DNA of 64,000 nucleotides from an uncultured Treponema sp. (GCA_934718065.1 CAKUZR010000004.1:62001-126000), one strand, 5' to 3'. Positions 37,077-47,346 are shown, counted from the first letter of the stretch. Notes: generated by a model from the sequence alone, not told the origin. A program made the numbers and translations.

Positions 37077-37124
37077 TTGAAACAATTTGAAAAAAAATGT
37101 ATAAATTAAGAACTGCACTATAAT
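37077..37124 (+). promoter_or_regulatory. Promoter region upstream of the tuf leader RNA
   Basis: TTGAAA (37077), 17 bp, TATAAA (37100), and a second -10 TATAAT at 37119-37124. Starts would fall near 37112 and 37131, the latter exactly at the first base-paired segment downstream. Confidence 0.6.
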
Positions 37125-37130
37125 TAGTGT

Positions 37131-37420
37131 GAAACTAGGGTTCTTTGAAAGTTGGCAGGTTGCTTTATTGCAGCTTTGGTGTTTCTGTAAAGCTAACTGT
37201 AAATTGCAGTTTCCAAGAAATGCGACCCTAGGATGTGTTCCGCATCGTTGGTGTGGAAATGGATAACTTTGCGTTTTGGGGTTCCAACTGATCTGAGGTA
37301 CAGATTAGGCTCTGAATTCCATACCAGTTGTCAAAATTGAACGTTTGATGGTGTTTGGTGGTAACAGACCAGGATATTTCGAAAAAGCGATGGAATATCA
37401 TGAAAAGTAAAAGCTTTTTT
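37131..37420 (+). ncRNA. Candidate structured RNA (or long tuf leader)
   Basis: About 290 nt without an ORF that has a ribosome site, but rich in pairing: CTAGGGT (37135) with ACCCTAG (37225) closes a first domain; CAACTG (37285) with CAGTTG (37325) encloses ATCTG-AGGTA-CAGAT; GATATT (37373) with AATATC (37394). It ends in AAAAG...CTTTT with six T. I found no hallmarks of tmRNA, RNase P RNA, SRP RNA or 6S RNA. It may be an independent RNA or the first part of a 450-nt tuf leader ending at an attenuator. The next ~125 nt to 37545 show nothing firm. Confidence 0.5.
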
Positions 37421-37545
37421 AGTCCGTTAAATCATAAACTGAATATTTTCATCATAACGCAAATAAAGTGTGTCTGCGAACATATTTGATAACTGTTGTT
37501 GTTGAATGTGTTCTGGCTTAAAGTGCAACACATAAAAAATAAAGA

Positions 37546-37576
37546 TGTCGGCCTGTGAAAAATGCAGGAGCCGACA
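37546..37576 (+). promoter_or_regulatory. Hairpin abutting the tuf ribosome-binding site
   Basis: TGTCGGC and GCCGACA form a 7-bp stem (with possible CCTG/CAGG alternative inside) whose last base overlaps the AAGGAG site. It could regulate initiation of EF-Tu. Confidence 0.5.
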
Positions 37577-37587
37577 AGGAGACAAAC

Positions 37588-38778
37588 ATGGCAAAGGAGA
37601 AGTTCGTTAGAACTAAACCTCACATGAACGTTGGTACTATTGGTCACGTTGACCATGGTAAGACTACTCTTTCTGCAGCTATCACACAGTACTGTGCAAA
37701 AAAGTATGGTGACCATGCTCTTAAGTATGACGAAATTGATAACGCTCCAGAGGAAAAGGAACGTGGTATTACAATCAATACTCGTCACTTGGAATATCAG
37801 TCAGACAAACGTCACTATGCACATATTGACTGTCCAGGACACGCTGACTACATCAAGAACATGATTACTGGTGCTGCTCAGATGGACGGTGCTATTCTTG
37901 TAATCGCTGCTTCTGACGGTGTTATGGCTCAGACACGTGAACACCTTTTGCTTGCTCGCCAGGTAGGTGTACCAAAGATTATCGTTTTCTTGAACAAAGT
38001 TGACCAGCTTGACGGCGATGAAGAAATGCTGATGCTCGTTGAAGAGGAAGTAAAAGATACAATTCAGCAGTACGGCTTCTCTGCAGATACACCAATCATC
38101 AAGGGTTCTGCATTCAAGGCTTTGAACGAACCAGAAAATCCAGAGAACACAAAATGTATCGAAGAATTGCTTACAGCAATGGATACATGGTTCGATGATC
38201 CAGTTCGCGATGAAGATAAGCCATTCTTGATGCCAATTGAAGACATCTTCACAATCTCTGGACGTGGTACTGTAGTAACAGGACGTGTTGAGCGCGGTGT
38301 TATTAACATGAACGATCCTGCTGAAATCGTAGGTATCCACCCAACAGCTTCAACAACTGTAACTGGTATTGAAATGTTCCAGAAGACACTTGACCAGGCT
38401 ATTCCAGGCGACAACGTTGGTATTCTTCTCCGCGGTATTGAAAAGAAAGATGTTGTTCGTGGTCAGGTTCTTGCAAAGCCAGGTTCAATCCACCCGCACA
38501 CAAAATTTGAAGCTCAGCTTTACGTTTTGACAAAAGAAGAAGGTGGACGCCACTCTTCATTCCGCAACGGTTATCGTCCGCAGTTCTATTTCCGCACAAC
38601 TGATATTACAGGTACTGTAACTCTTGGTGCTGGCGTAGAAATGGTAAACCCAGGCGACAACGTTAAGATTATTGGTGAACTTATCCATCCAGTTGCTATG
38701 GACGAAGGTCTTAAGCTTGCTATCCGTGAAGGCGGTCACACAATCGCTTCTGGACAGGTTACAAAGATTATCGAATAG
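37588..38778 (+). CDS. tuf: Translation elongation factor Tu
   Basis: 396 residues. GTPase that brings aminoacyl-tRNA to the ribosome. P-loop GHVDHGKTT, switch [22 protein letters not shown], and the domain 2-3 segments [13 protein letters not shown] and [24 protein letters not shown]. The start [12 protein letters not shown] follows AAGGAG; a GTG 33 nt upstream lies inside the leader hairpin. It is preceded by a 578-nt non-coding gap with its own promoters, so it is expressed separately from rpsLG. Confidence 0.98.
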   Translation: MAKEKFVRTKPHMNVGTIGHVDHGKTTLSAAITQYCAKKYGDHALKYDEIDNAPEEKERGITINTRHLEYQSDKRHYAHIDCPGHADYIKNMITGAAQMDGAILVIAASDGVMAQTREHLLLARQVGVPKIIVFLNKVDQLDGDEEMLMLVEEEVKDTIQQYGFSADTPIIKGSAFKALNEPENPENTKCIEELLTAMDTWFDDPVRDEDKPFLMPIEDIFTISGRGTVVTGRVERGVINMNDPAEIVGIHPTASTTVTGIEMFQKTLDQAIPGDNVGILLRGIEKKDVVRGQVLAKPGSIHPHTKFEAQLYVLTKEEGGRHSSFRNGYRPQFYFRTTDITGTVTLGAGVEMVNPGDNVKIIGELIHPVAMDEGLKLAIREGGHTIASGQVTKIIE

Positions 38779-38859
38779 TTAAAGGAAAAAGGTGCTTGAT
38801 AAAAGTTTTCTAATTGAAAATTTTTTCAGGCATCTGTTTATCCTTGGAGGATTAAATTC

Positions 38860-39168
38860 ATGGCTAATGGAAAGATTCGAGTTCGACTTCGCGCATTTGA
38901 TGTTGAACTGATCGATCAGAGTGCTAAAGCTATCGTGCAGGCTGTTCAGAAGGCAGGAGCAAAGGTTTCTGGCCCTATCCCGCTTCCGACAAGAATCAAT
39001 AAGGTTACAGTTCTTCGCTCGCCACATGTAAACAAAAAGTCACGTGAGCAGTTTGAGATGAGAACTCACAAGCGTCTTATTGACATATTGAATCCATCAA
39101 CAGATGTTATGGAATCATTGATGAAGCTTGAGCTTCCTGCAGGCGTTGCTGTAGAAATTAAACAGTAG
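38860..39168 (+). CDS. rpsJ: 30S ribosomal protein S10
   Basis: 102 residues. Head protein of the 30S subunit, also the NusB partner (NusE). It contains [27 protein letters not shown] and [17 protein letters not shown], all standard. GGAGG upstream. First gene of the S10/spc/alpha run, 81 nt after tuf, probably cotranscribed with it. Confidence 0.97.
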   Translation: MANGKIRVRLRAFDVELIDQSAKAIVQAVQKAGAKVSGPIPLPTRINKVTVLRSPHVNKKSREQFEMRTHKRLIDILNPSTDVMESLMKLELPAGVAVEIKQ

Positions 39169-39189
39169 TTTATACTGTTTCATTAAGGT

Positions 39190-39241
39190 ACGGACCCTCC
39201 GGATCTGGGTTGGCGGCCAATAAATAAAAGGACGAAAGTCC
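39190..39241 (+). promoter_or_regulatory. Leader between rpsJ and rplC
   Basis: A 90-nt gap, long for this cluster, has GC-rich pairing potential (CGGACCCTCCGG) and GGAC-GAAA-GTCC (39230-39241, GNRA loop). The L4-binding S10 leader of enterobacteria lies before rpsJ, so a displaced autoregulatory site is possible but unproven. Confidence 0.35.
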
Positions 39242-39258
39242 AATTAGGAGTTATCAGA

Positions 39259-39882
39259 ATGAAAGGTCTGATTGCAAAAAAAGTAGGAATGACACAGGTT
39301 TTCGACGAAGCCGGTAACTTAACACCTGTTACTGTGATCCGCGTTGAGCCAAACACTGTTGTTGCTACAAAAACAAAGGAAACATGCGGATACGATGCTG
39401 TTGTTCTTGGTGTAGACGATATTAAGGCTAGCAAGACAAATAAGGCATACGCAGGCATTTTCCCAGAAAACGTTTCTCCGAAACGTACATTGAAAGAATT
39501 CCGCGACTTTGAATCAGAAGTAAAAGTTGGCGATTCTGTTGGTTTGGAATTGTTCGAAGGAACACGTTTCTTGGATGTAACTGCCACATCAAAAGGTAAG
39601 GGATTTCAGGGCGTTATGAAGAGATGGGGCTTCCATGGCGGACGCGCTACTCACGGTTCTAAATTCCATCGAGAAGCTGGTGGTACAGGTGCTTGTACAA
39701 CTCCTGGTCACTGTTTTAAGAATATCAAGATGCCAGGACACATGGGATTCAAGAAGATTACTGTACAGAATCTCAAGATTGTTAAGGTTGACCCGGAACT
39801 GAATATTATTTTGGTTCGTGGTGCTGTACCTGGTGTAAAAGACTGCACACTCATCGTGAAGTCCGCAGTAAAAAAGAACTAG
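39259..39882 (+). CDS. rplC: 50S ribosomal protein L3
   Basis: 207 residues. Early assembly protein near the peptidyl transferase centre. The signatures KGLIAKKVGMTQVF and FQGVMKRWGFHGGRATHGSKFHR are split only by normal spacing; the C-terminal GHMGFKKITVQNLKIVKVD is present. TTAGGAG site upstream. Followed by rplD after 12 nt. Confidence 0.97.
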   Translation: MKGLIAKKVGMTQVFDEAGNLTPVTVIRVEPNTVVATKTKETCGYDAVVLGVDDIKASKTNKAYAGIFPENVSPKRTLKEFRDFESEVKVGDSVGLELFEGTRFLDVTATSKGKGFQGVMKRWGFHGGRATHGSKFHREAGGTGACTTPGHCFKNIKMPGHMGFKKITVQNLKIVKVDPELNIILVRGAVPGVKDCTLIVKSAVKKN

Positions 39883-39894
39883 GAGAATTAGAAT

Positions 39895-40533
39895 ATGGAA
39901 AAGAAAGTATATTCAACTTCTGGAAAAGAACTGCGTACAATCACACTTGATGATAAAGTATTCGGTCTTCCAGTAAATGATGATGTTATTTACTATGCTA
40001 TTACCAATGAACTTGCAAATATGCGTGTAGGCACTGCTTGCACAAAAACACGTGCGGAAGTTCATGGCAGCAATGCTAAGCCTTACAAACAGAAGGGAAC
40101 TGGTAATGCTCGACGTGGTGATAAAAAGTCTCCGCTTATGGTTGGCGGTGGTACAATTTTTGGACCAAAACCACGCGATTATAGCTATTCAATGCCTAAA
40201 AAAGCAAAACGTCTTGCAATTAAGTCAATTCTTAGTATGCAGGCTCAGAGCGATAGATTTACAGTAGTTGAAGATTTTACTGTTGAAAGCGGTAAAACTA
40301 AGGATCTTGCAAAGATTCTTGCTAACTTTATAAAAGATGAAAGAACTGTGATTGTGCTGAAAGATGATGATGCAATGATTAAACGTTCTGGAAAAAATCT
40401 TCCGAATGTTTCTTTCCTGGCTTTCAATCGTCTTAGAGCTCATGACTTGTTCTATGCACGAAAAGTTGTAGTTCTTGAATCTGCTGTTAAAAATCTTTCA
40501 GATTTTTATGCTGAAGATAAGGAGGCTAAATAA
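39895..40533 (+). CDS. rplD: 50S ribosomal protein L4
   Basis: 212 residues. Lines the exit tunnel; in other bacteria it represses the S10 operon. The tunnel loop KQKGTGNARRGDKKSPLMVGG is present, followed by the C-terminal globular part (PNVSFLAFNRLRAHDLFYARKVV). Overlaps rplW by 1 nt. Confidence 0.96.
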   Translation: MEKKVYSTSGKELRTITLDDKVFGLPVNDDVIYYAITNELANMRVGTACTKTRAEVHGSNAKPYKQKGTGNARRGDKKSPLMVGGGTIFGPKPRDYSYSMPKKAKRLAIKSILSMQAQSDRFTVVEDFTVESGKTKDLAKILANFIKDERTVIVLKDDDAMIKRSGKNLPNVSFLAFNRLRAHDLFYARKVVVLESAVKNLSDFYAEDKEAK

Positions 40534-40817
40534 TGAATTATTCTGATATTCTTATTGAGCCTGTTGTTTCAGAAAAGGCAAATGATCTTCGCGGACAGAA
40601 TAAATATGTCTTCAAAGTATCGCCATCTGCAACAAAAACAGAAATCAAAAATGCTGTAGCCAAACTTTTCAACGTAAAAGTTGTTGACTGCACAACTATT
40701 AATGTTATGGGCAAGATGAAAAGACTTCGTGGCCGACCAGGTCGCACAAGCTCATACAAGAAAGCAATTGTACGCGTAGCTGCCGGTGAATCAATCGCAG
40801 TTTTTGAAGGCGTGTAA
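40533..40817 (+). CDS. rplW: 50S ribosomal protein L23
   Basis: 94 residues. Tunnel-exit protein that docks trigger factor and SRP. It has the typical LIEPVVSEKANDLRGQNKYVFKV start, AVAKLFNVKVVDCTTINV, and the basic loop KMKRLRGRPGRTSSYKKAIV. GGAGG lies inside the rplD end; its ATG overlaps the rplD stop. Confidence 0.96.
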   Translation: MNYSDILIEPVVSEKANDLRGQNKYVFKVSPSATKTEIKNAVAKLFNVKVVDCTTINVMGKMKRLRGRPGRTSSYKKAIVRVAAGESIAVFEGV

Positions 40818-40841
40818 TTACAATAACTAAGGGGAACTAAA

Positions 40842-41666
40842 ATGGCTCTTAAGGTATTTAAGCCAATGACTCCAGGTACACGCGGACGCGTAGACCTGAT
40901 TAGAGAAGAACTGACAACCAATAGACCCGAAAAAACTTTGGTGTCAGGAAAAAAGTCTAATGGCGGTCGTGGACAGGGTGGTCGTATTTCTGTACGTCAT
41001 CAGGGCGGCGGTCATAAAAGACGCTATCGCGAGATTGATTTCAAACGAGAAAAGCACGGAATTCCTGGAACTGTAAAAACTATTGAGTATGATCCAAACA
41101 GAAGTGCTAACATTGCTTTGATTTATTATGCTGACGGTGATAAGCGATATATTATTGCGCCTAAAGGATTGCAGGTTGAACAGAAGATTATGTCTGGTGA
41201 AAATGCAACTCCAACAGTAGGAAACGCACTTCCACTTGATAACATTCCGGTCGGATTTACAATTCATAACATTGAATTGACTCTTGGTCAGGGTGGTCAG
41301 TTGGTTCGTTCTGCTGGTGCAAGCGCAATGATTGCTGGTCGTGAAGGCGCATACGTAATTGTTCGTCTTCCTTCTGGAGAAATGCGCAAAATTAACGGAC
41401 GCTGTTACGCTACAATTGGTGTTGTAGGAAATGAAGAGCATATGAATGTTCAGCTTGGAAAAGCTGGTCACAAACGTTGGCTTGGTATTCGTCCTACAGT
41501 TCGTGGTATGGCTATGAACCCAGTAGATCACCCGCTTGGTGGTGGTGAAGGCGCTGGTAAAGGTCGTAACCCTGTTACTCCTTGGGGACAGCCTTGTAAG
41601 GGTTACAAAACTCGCAACAAGAGAAAGCCGTCTAACAATTTTATTGTTTCACGTCGCAAAAAGTAG
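40842..41666 (+). CDS. rplB: 50S ribosomal protein L2
   Basis: 274 residues. Needed for subunit association and peptidyl transfer. It begins [16 protein letters not shown] and carries [20 protein letters not shown] and the catalytic-region segment [21 protein letters not shown] with the conserved histidine, ending [11 protein letters not shown]. Good AAGGGG site. Confidence 0.97.
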   Translation: MALKVFKPMTPGTRGRVDLIREELTTNRPEKTLVSGKKSNGGRGQGGRISVRHQGGGHKRRYREIDFKREKHGIPGTVKTIEYDPNRSANIALIYYADGDKRYIIAPKGLQVEQKIMSGENATPTVGNALPLDNIPVGFTIHNIELTLGQGGQLVRSAGASAMIAGREGAYVIVRLPSGEMRKINGRCYATIGVVGNEEHMNVQLGKAGHKRWLGIRPTVRGMAMNPVDHPLGGGEGAGKGRNPVTPWGQPCKGYKTRNKRKPSNNFIVSRRKK

Positions 41667-41683
41667 TCGCATAGGAGATAACG

Positions 41684-41965
41684 GTGTCAAGATCTGTTAA
41701 AAAAGGACCTTTTGTAGAAAAATCACTTTACAAAAAGGTTTCAGCAATGAACAAAGAAGCAGATAAGAAGATGATAAAAACATATTCTCGCTGCTCTACA
41801 ATCATACCTGAAATGGTAGGTAATACTATTTCTGTTTATAATGGTAAATCATGGATTCCTGTTTACGTTACAGAAAACCTCGTTGGTCATAAGCTCGGCG
41901 AGTTTGCTCCTACACGTACTTTCAAAGGCCATGGTGGTACAGATAAAACTGCTTCGGCAAAATAA
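41684..41965 (+). CDS. rpsS: 30S ribosomal protein S19
   Basis: 93 residues with a GTG start behind AGGAG. 30S head protein contacting A-site t[36 protein letters not shown] and [18 protein letters not shown] are all standard. Confidence 0.96.
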   Translation: MSRSVKKGPFVEKSLYKKVSAMNKEADKKMIKTYSRCSTIIPEMVGNTISVYNGKSWIPVYVTENLVGHKLGEFAPTRTFKGHGGTDKTASAK

Positions 41966-41976
41966 AGGTGGATATT

Positions 41977-42333
41977 ATGGCTGAAAAGAAAGGTTATGTA
42001 GCCACTTCAAAGTTCCTTATTGCTTCTCCAACTAAGGTTCGTCCTGTTGCAAAGCTTGTTAACCAGAAACCTGTAACAAAGGCGTTGGCAATTCTTGAGA
42101 ATATGCCACAGAAAGGTGCAGGTCTTATTAATGCAACTTTGAAATCAGCAATTGCAAATGCGCTGAATTTGAACAATAAGCTTGATGAAGATATGCTATA
42201 CGTAAAAGAAATAAGAATTGATGAAGGTCCAAGACTAAAAAGAGTTTGGTTCCGTGCGCGTGGTCGTGCAGATCAGCTTTTGAAACGTATGTGTCATATT
42301 ACCGTCATCGTTGACGAGAAGGCGGGGGAATAA
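41977..42333 (+). CDS. rplV: 50S ribosomal protein L22
   Basis: 118 residues. Its beta-hairpin lines the exit tunnel near the macrolide site. Segments: [33 protein letters not shown], and the hairpin [20 protein letters not shown] start at the ATG after AAGGTGG; an in-frame GTG 9 nt upstream overlaps the ribosome site. Confidence 0.95.
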   Translation: MAEKKGYVATSKFLIASPTKVRPVAKLVNQKPVTKALAILENMPQKGAGLINATLKSAIANALNLNNKLDEDMLYVKEIRIDEGPRLKRVWFRARGRADQLLKRMCHITVIVDEKAGE

Positions 42334-42334
42334 A

Positions 42335-43084
42335 GTGGGTCAGAAAGTTAGTCCAATCGGTTTGCGCTTAGGCGTAAACAAAACATGGCAGTCACGTTGG
42401 TATGCAGATTTCCGTGATTATGCAGACCTGGTTCTTGAAGATGTAAAACTCAGAAAAATGGTTATGGATCTTCCTGAATGTAAAAACGCAGACATTGCTG
42501 AAATTGAAATTATCCGTCACCCACAGCGTGTTACAATTGTAATTCACACTGCTCGACCTGGTGTTATCATCGGTGTTAAGGGTGCAACAATCGAAAAGAT
42601 CAGCGCTGATATTCAGGCGCAGCTTACTAAAAAGGTTCAGATCAAGATCAAGGAAGTAAAACGTGCAGATGTAAATGCAAGTTTGATTGCCCAGAATGTT
42701 GGTCGCCAGCTTGCAGGCCACGGTTCATTCCGCAAGGCTTTGAAACAGGCTGTAAGCAGTGCTATGAGAGCAGGCGCTCAGGGAATTAAGATCCGTCTTT
42801 CAGGTCGTCTTGGCGGTGCTGAAATGACAAGAACTGAAGAGCATAAAGAAGGACGTGTTCCGCTTCACACTCTTCGTGCTGATATCGACTATAGTACATA
42901 CGAAGCTCATACTGCATACGGAAAAATCGGTGTAAAAGTATGGGTTTACAACGGAATGAACTATGGTATTGAGCAGAATGAAGATGCAGGCCAGCTTGTT
43001 CGCAAGCCACGCCGTGAGCGATCTCAGCGTCCAGCAGCAGATAAGGCTGAAAAATCAGAACCTTCTGCTAAGGAAAGGAGCTAG
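42335..43084 (+). CDS. rpsC: 30S ribosomal protein S3
   Basis: 249 residues, GTG start one base after the rplV stop, with GGGGG upstream. mRNA-entry-site protein with a KH domain: [33 protein letters not shown] (the KH GxxG variant) and [20 protein letters not shown]. The C-terminal tail ([20 protein letters not shown]) is hydrophilic and extended. Confidence 0.96.
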   Translation: MGQKVSPIGLRLGVNKTWQSRWYADFRDYADLVLEDVKLRKMVMDLPECKNADIAEIEIIRHPQRVTIVIHTARPGVIIGVKGATIEKISADIQAQLTKKVQIKIKEVKRADVNASLIAQNVGRQLAGHGSFRKALKQAVSSAMRAGAQGIKIRLSGRLGGAEMTRTEEHKEGRVPLHTLRADIDYSTYEAHTAYGKIGVKVWVYNGMNYGIEQNEDAGQLVRKPRRERSQRPAADKAEKSEPSAKERS

Positions 43085-43087
43085 GTT

Positions 43088-43507
43088 ATGCCATTAAGTC
43101 CTAAAAGAGTTATACACCGAAAGGTGCAGCGTGGTAGAGAAAAAGGAAATGCTACACGCGACAATTTTATTGACTTCGGTAACATTGCTCTTGTTGCAAT
43201 GGAACCTACTTGGTTGAGTGCCCGTGTAATTGAAGCAGCTCGTGTTGCTATCAACCGAACACTTGACCGTAAGGGACAGGTTTGGATTCGTGTTTTCCCA
43301 GATAAACCGATTTCTAAAAAACCTGCTGAAGTTCGAATGGGTAAGGGTAAGGGCGCTCCAGAATCATGGGCTGCTGTTATCAAGCCTGGAATGATTTTGT
43401 TTGAAGTTGGCGGTGTTGACCAGAAGCTCGCTCAGAAAGCGCTTGAGCTTGCTGGTGATAAGCTTCCAATTACTACAAGAATCGCATTTAAGCCTACACA
43501 GGACTAA
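43088..43507 (+). CDS. rplP: 50S ribosomal protein L16
   Basis: 139 residues. Orients aminoacyl-tRNA in the A site. LSPKRVIHRKVQRGREKGNA, RKGQVWIRVFPDKPISKKPAEVRMGKGKG is the diagnostic block (MGKGKG). Three bases after rpsC, translationally linked. Confidence 0.96.
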   Translation: MPLSPKRVIHRKVQRGREKGNATRDNFIDFGNIALVAMEPTWLSARVIEAARVAINRTLDRKGQVWIRVFPDKPISKKPAEVRMGKGKGAPESWAAVIKPGMILFEVGGVDQKLAQKALELAGDKLPITTRIAFKPTQD

Positions 43508-43518
43508 GGAGGAATAAG

Positions 43519-43731
43519 ATGGCTGAATCAAAGAAAAAAACAGATAAAGAGTTGTCTTATTCTGAACTTGTTGCAAAACGTGATGAGCTTAAGAAGAAGT
43601 ACATGGATCTCCGTTTCAAAATGGTTGTTTCTCATGTAGATAATCCAATGCAGAAACGTACAATGCGTCGAGAAATTGCACGTTTGAATACTTTCATTCA
43701 GCAGAAAAAAAATGCTGAAGAAAATAAGTAG
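43519..43731 (+). CDS. rpmC: 50S ribosomal protein L29
   Basis: 70 residues. Two-helix protein near the tunnel exit. ELSYSELVAKRDELKKKYMDLRF and the NPMQKRTMRREIARLNTFI helix are typical. GGAGGAA site. Between L16 and S17 as usual. Confidence 0.95.
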   Translation: MAESKKKTDKELSYSELVAKRDELKKKYMDLRFKMVVSHVDNPMQKRTMRREIARLNTFIQQKKNAEENK

Positions 43732-43741
43732 GAGCTGAACC

Positions 43742-44020
43742 GTGGCAGAAAATACTGTTCAGACTGTAGAGACAGCAAAAAAACGTGAATTTGTTGGTCT
43801 TGTTACAAGTGATAAGATGGAAAAAACTATCGTAGTAACAGTAACAACAAAGAAGATGGATCGTCTTTACAAGAAATATGTTACTCGCTCAAAGAAGTAT
43901 ATGGCCCATGATGAAAAGAACGAGGCTCACATTGGTGATACAGTTCGAATCGTGGAATGCAGACCGCTTAGCAAAGATAAAGCTTGGCGTCTTGTAGAAA
44001 TTGTAGAACGTGCTAAATAA
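43742..44020 (+). CDS. rpsQ: 30S ribosomal protein S17
   Basis: 92 residues, GTG start with GGAG upstream. OB-fold 16S rRNA-binding protein: [57 protein letters not shown] (the family signature). Confidence 0.96.
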   Translation: MAENTVQTVETAKKREFVGLVTSDKMEKTIVVTVTTKKMDRLYKKYVTRSKKYMAHDEKNEAHIGDTVRIVECRPLSKDKAWRLVEIVERAK

Positions 44021-44040
44021 GGTGTAAGGAGTAAAAAGTT

Positions 44041-44409
44041 ATGATTCAGATGCAGTCATGTATGACAGTTGCTGATAACTCCGGCGCTAAGATTGCTCAG
44101 TGTATCAAGGTGCTTGGCGGTACTCACCGTCGTTATGCCGGAATTGGCGATATCGTTGTTGTTGCAATTAAAGATGCTATCCCAACATCCACAATCAAAA
44201 AGGGTGCTGTGCAGAAGGCTGTAATTGTGCGACAAGCAAAGGAATACCGTCGTCCTGATGGAACTTATATTCGTTTTGATGACAATGCTTGTGTAATTGT
44301 TGACGAAAACAAGAATCCAAAGGGAAAGCGCATCTTTGGACCTGTAGCTCGTGAGCTTCGTGATATGGATTTTATGAAAATCGTGTCTTTGGCTCCAGAG
44401 GTACTTTAA
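44041..44409 (+). CDS. rplN: 50S ribosomal protein L14
   Basis: 122 residues. Intersubunit-bridge protein and docking site of Rsf[41 protein letters not shown] and [19 protein letters not shown] are nearly invariant elements. GGAG upstream; rplX follows closely. Confidence 0.97.
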   Translation: MIQMQSCMTVADNSGAKIAQCIKVLGGTHRRYAGIGDIVVVAIKDAIPTSTIKKGAVQKAVIVRQAKEYRRPDGTYIRFDDNACVIVDENKNPKGKRIFGPVARELRDMDFMKIVSLAPEVL

Positions 44410-44421
44410 GGGGTTATGGTT

Positions 44422-44739
44422 ATGGAAAAGAAATTTAAGATCCGTAAAGATGACACTGTAGAAGTTATTGCAGGTAAAGACAAGGGAAAGCGTGGAACTG
44501 TTGTTCGCGTTATTTCTAAGAAAGATGCAGTAATCGTATCTGGTGTTAATATTGTAAAAAAGGCAATGAAAAAGCGTAGTCAGCAGGATCAGGGTGGAAT
44601 CGTAGAAATTGAAGCTCCGCTCAACATTTCAAATGTTGGTGTTGTTTGCAAAAAATGCGGTCGTCCTGTAAGAGTTGGCTATAAATTGGACGGGGACAAA
44701 AAAGTCCGCGTTTGCCGTAAATGTGGAGAAACACTGTAA
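44422..44739 (+). CDS. rplX: 50S ribosomal protein L24
   Basis: 105 residues from the ATG with AAGGGG 8 nt upstream (an ATG 6 nt earlier is too close to that site). Assembly initiator with a KOW motif ([20 protein letters not shown]) and a C-terminal Cys pair set ([18 protein letters not shown]) that may bind zinc, as in many bacterial L24. Stop overlaps the rplE start (TAATG). Confidence 0.95.
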   Translation: MEKKFKIRKDDTVEVIAGKDKGKRGTVVRVISKKDAVIVSGVNIVKKAMKKRSQQDQGGIVEIEAPLNISNVGVVCKKCGRPVRVGYKLDGDKKVRVCRKCGETL

Positions 44740-45290
44740 TGGCTAATTACGTACCTCGGCTTAAGAAAGTCTATAAAGACGAAATCGCTCCAGCACTTGT
44801 AAAAGAATTTAATTACACAACTCCAATGCAGATTCCTGTATTGAAGAAAATCGTTGTAAGCATGGGTGTTGGTGAGGCTCTCACAAATAAGAAACTCCTT
44901 GATGCCGCAGTTACTGACTTGACACAGATTACAGGTCAGAAAGCTGTTAAGACTAGAGCAAAAAAGAGTATCGCTAACTTTAAATTGCGTGAGGGTAATG
45001 AAGTTGGAGCAATGGTAACATTGCGCGGCACAATTATGTATGAATTCTTGGACCGCCTTATTAACGTTGCATTCCCGCGAATTAAGGATTTCCGTGGTAT
45101 CAAGGCTACTGGCTTTGATGGACGTGGAAATTTCTCAGTTGGTATTACTGAACAGTTGATTTTCCCGGAAATCGATTTTGATAAAATCACAAAGGTTGCC
45201 GGTATGAATATCACATTCGTAACAAGTGCAAAGACTGATGCAGAAGCAAAAGCTTTGCTTGCCAAATTCAATATGCCATTCCGTAAGTAG
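44739..45290 (+). CDS. rplE: 50S ribosomal protein L5
   Basis: 183 residues. Binds 5S rRNA and contacts P-site t[61 protein letters not shown] and [18 protein letters not shown] match the family. The ATG overlaps the rplX stop by one base; an upstream in-frame ATG within rplX would add unrelated residues. Confidence 0.96.
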   Translation: MANYVPRLKKVYKDEIAPALVKEFNYTTPMQIPVLKKIVVSMGVGEALTNKKLLDAAVTDLTQITGQKAVKTRAKKSIANFKLREGNEVGAMVTLRGTIMYEFLDRLINVAFPRIKDFRGIKATGFDGRGNFSVGITEQLIFPEIDFDKITKVAGMNITFVTSAKTDAEAKALLAKFNMPFRK

Positions 45291-45302
45291 AGTGAGGGAT
45301 AC

Positions 45303-45488
45303 ATGGCTAAGAAATCATTGATTATAAAAGCCGCTCGCAAACAGAAGTATGAAACTAGACAGTACAATCGCTGTCAGATTTGCGGACGTCCACGTGGATA
45401 TTTGCGAAAGTACAAGATGTGTCGTCTTTGTTTCCGCAAATTAGCAAGTGAAGGCCTTCTTCCAGGCGTCACAAAATCATCTTGGTAG
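45303..45488 (+). CDS. rpsN: 30S ribosomal protein S14, zinc-binding type
   Basis: 61 residues, the short Cys4 form (rpsZ-like): [26 protein letters not shown] with two CxxC pairs. [22 protein letters not shown] precedes. Only this copy is seen here; it lies between L5 and S8 as usual. Confidence 0.96.
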   Translation: MAKKSLIIKAARKQKYETRQYNRCQICGRPRGYLRKYKMCRLCFRKLASEGLLPGVTKSSW

Positions 45489-45506
45489 AGTGGTAGGAGA
45501 ATAGAA

Positions 45507-45905
45507 ATGAGTGCATCAGATCCAGTAGCAGACATGCTCACTAAGGTTCGCAATGCGGCTAATGCCCGCCACGAAAAAGTAGATATTCCTGCTTCAAAGC
45601 TTAAGCTTGAAATCGTAAAGATTATGAAGACTGAAGGATATATCAAGAATTTTAAGAAGGTTCAGGAAGACGGACATTCTGTTATCCGTATTATCTTGAA
45701 ATATGATGACAGCAATAATCCTGTAATCCATGGTGCTAAGAAAATCTCAACACCTGGACGCCGTGTTTATTCTGGTTATAAAGATTTGCCGCGCGTATTC
45801 AATGGATACGGCACAATCATTGTTTCAACTTCTGCTGGTATTACAACTGGAAAGAAGGCAACTGAAAAGCAGGTTGGCGGCGAATTGATCTGCTCTATCT
45901 GGTAA
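45507..45905 (+). CDS. rpsH: 30S ribosomal protein S8
   Basis: 132 residues. Central-domain 16S rRNA binder, repressor of the spc operon in E. coli. [21 protein letters not shown] at the start and [26 protein letters not shown] at the end (family signature). TAGGAG site. Confidence 0.96.
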   Translation: MSASDPVADMLTKVRNAANARHEKVDIPASKLKLEIVKIMKTEGYIKNFKKVQEDGHSVIRIILKYDDSNNPVIHGAKKISTPGRRVYSGYKDLPRVFNGYGTIIVSTSAGITTGKKATEKQVGGELICSIW

Positions 45906-45917
45906 TAGGAGGAAGAA

Positions 45918-46457
45918 ATGTCAAAGATTGGTAAACTTCCTGTAGCTATTCCAGCTGGAGTTACAGTTACTGTGGCTGACGGCGTTGTAACTGTAAAAGG
46001 TCCTAAGGGTGAACTTAAACAGGAATTCGGCAACAATGTTAAAATTGAAGTAAAAGACGGAAATGTTGATGTTCTTCAGGCAGCTGATACAAAACAGGGC
46101 AACGCATTCCACGGTCTTTACAGAAATCTTATTCATAATATGGTTACCGGCGTAACAACAGGTTTTACAAAGAAACTGGTTATTACTGGTGTTGGTTATC
46201 GTGCTGAAGTTCAGGGTAAAATTCTTATGTTGAACCTTGGATATTCAAATGATTTCTTTGTAACAATTCCAGAAGGTCTTACTGTAACAGCTGATGCGAA
46301 CGGAAACCTTTCTATTGCTGGTATCGACAAGCAGCAGGTTGGTGAATTCAGTGCTCAGATTCGTAAGCTCAGAATGCCTGAGCCTTACAAAGGCAAGGGA
46401 ATTCGCTACGACAATGAAGTTATCCGACGCAAAGTTGGTAAGACTGGTGTAAAATAA
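45918..46457 (+). CDS. rplF: 50S ribosomal protein L6
   Basis: 179 residues. Two repeated domains near the sarcin-ricin loop. [22 protein letters not shown] and the C-terminal [22 protein letters not shown] are typical. GGAGG upstream. Confidence 0.97.
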   Translation: MSKIGKLPVAIPAGVTVTVADGVVTVKGPKGELKQEFGNNVKIEVKDGNVDVLQAADTKQGNAFHGLYRNLIHNMVTGVTTGFTKKLVITGVGYRAEVQGKILMLNLGYSNDFFVTIPEGLTVTADANGNLSIAGIDKQQVGEFSAQIRKLRMPEPYKGKGIRYDNEVIRRKVGKTGVK

Positions 46458-46468
46458 GGTAGGCCGCT

Positions 46469-46831
46469 ATGTTTAAGAAACTTAATGATAAAGACAGAAA
46501 GCGCCTTCACAGAAAGGTACACATTCGCAAGACTGTGTACGGAACTGCAGATCGTCCGCGTATGACTGTAACTCGTTCTAACAAAAACCTTTCTGTTCAG
46601 GTTATTAATGATGACGAGGGAAAGACGCTCGCTTCAATTTCTACACTAGAAAAAGAATTCGAGGCTCTTAAACCGAATATTGAGGGAGCCAAGAAACTTG
46701 GTGAAGCTTTTGGTGCGCGCCTTAAGGAAAAGGAAATTACAAAAGTAGTTTTCGACCGAAACGGTTATCTTTACCATGGCGTTGTAAAAGCCCTTGCAGA
46801 CGGCACTCGAAGTGCTGGAATTGAGTTCTAG
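46469..46831 (+). CDS. rplR: 50S ribosomal protein L18
   Basis: 120 residues. Carries 5S rRNA into the 50S subunit. [25 protein letters not shown] start, then [19 protein letters not shown] (family signature). Followed after 8 nt by rpsE. Confidence 0.96.
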   Translation: MFKKLNDKDRKRLHRKVHIRKTVYGTADRPRMTVTRSNKNLSVQVINDDEGKTLASISTLEKEFEALKPNIEGAKKLGEAFGARLKEKEITKVVFDRNGYLYHGVVKALADGTRSAGIEF

Positions 46832-46839
46832 GAGTTAAA

Positions 46840-47346
46840 ATGGAACGCAAGAATTTTGATAAAGAACCAAAAGAGTTTGTTGAAAAACTTGTAACTCTTA
46901 ACAGAACTGCAAAGACTGTAAAAGGTGGACGCCGAATGTCTTTCTCTGCACTTACTGTTGTTGGTGATCAGAAAGGTCGCGTAGGATACGGATTTGGCAA
47001 AGCTAATGATGTGTCTGAAGCTATTAAAAAGAGCATTGAACATGCCAAGAGAAATCTTGTTACAATGTCAATGAAAAATGGTACTTTACCACATGAAATT
47101 ATTGGAAAATACAAGAGTTCTTCTGTTCTCCTTAAGCCTGCTTGTGCCGGTACAGGTATCAAGGCTGGCGGTGCTGTTCGTTCAGTAATGGATGCAGTTG
47201 GAATTACAGATGTTATTTCAAAATCATTGGGTTCAAGTTCTTCTGTCAACGTAGTTCGCGCAACATTCAACGCTATTGAAAATCTTATGGATGCAAAAGC
47301 GGTTGCTGCTGCTCGTGGCAAGACTCTTGACGAGTTGTGGGGTTAA
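46840..47346 (+). CDS. rpsE: 30S ribosomal protein S5
   Basis: 168 residues. Fidelity protein next to S4. The N-terminal dsRBD-like part has [20 protein letters not shown] and [21 protein letters not shown]; the C-terminal [22 protein letters not shown] is normal. Start after AGGAG. Confidence 0.97.
   Translation: MERKNFDKEPKEFVEKLVTLNRTAKTVKGGRRMSFSALTVVGDQKGRVGYGFGKANDVSEAIKKSIEHAKRNLVTMSMKNGTLPHEIIGKYKSSSVLLKPACAGTGIKAGGAVRSVMDAVGITDVISKSLGSSSSVNVVRATFNAIENLMDAKAVAAARGKTLDELWG

Noticed and set aside
37131..37420. tmRNA, RNase P RNA, SRP RNA or 6S RNA at this place
   Set aside because: No tRNA-like ends or tag frame, no GAGGAAAGTCC-type RNase P core, no SRP GGAAGC loop pattern, and no 6S-type single long hairpin with a central bubble were seen.
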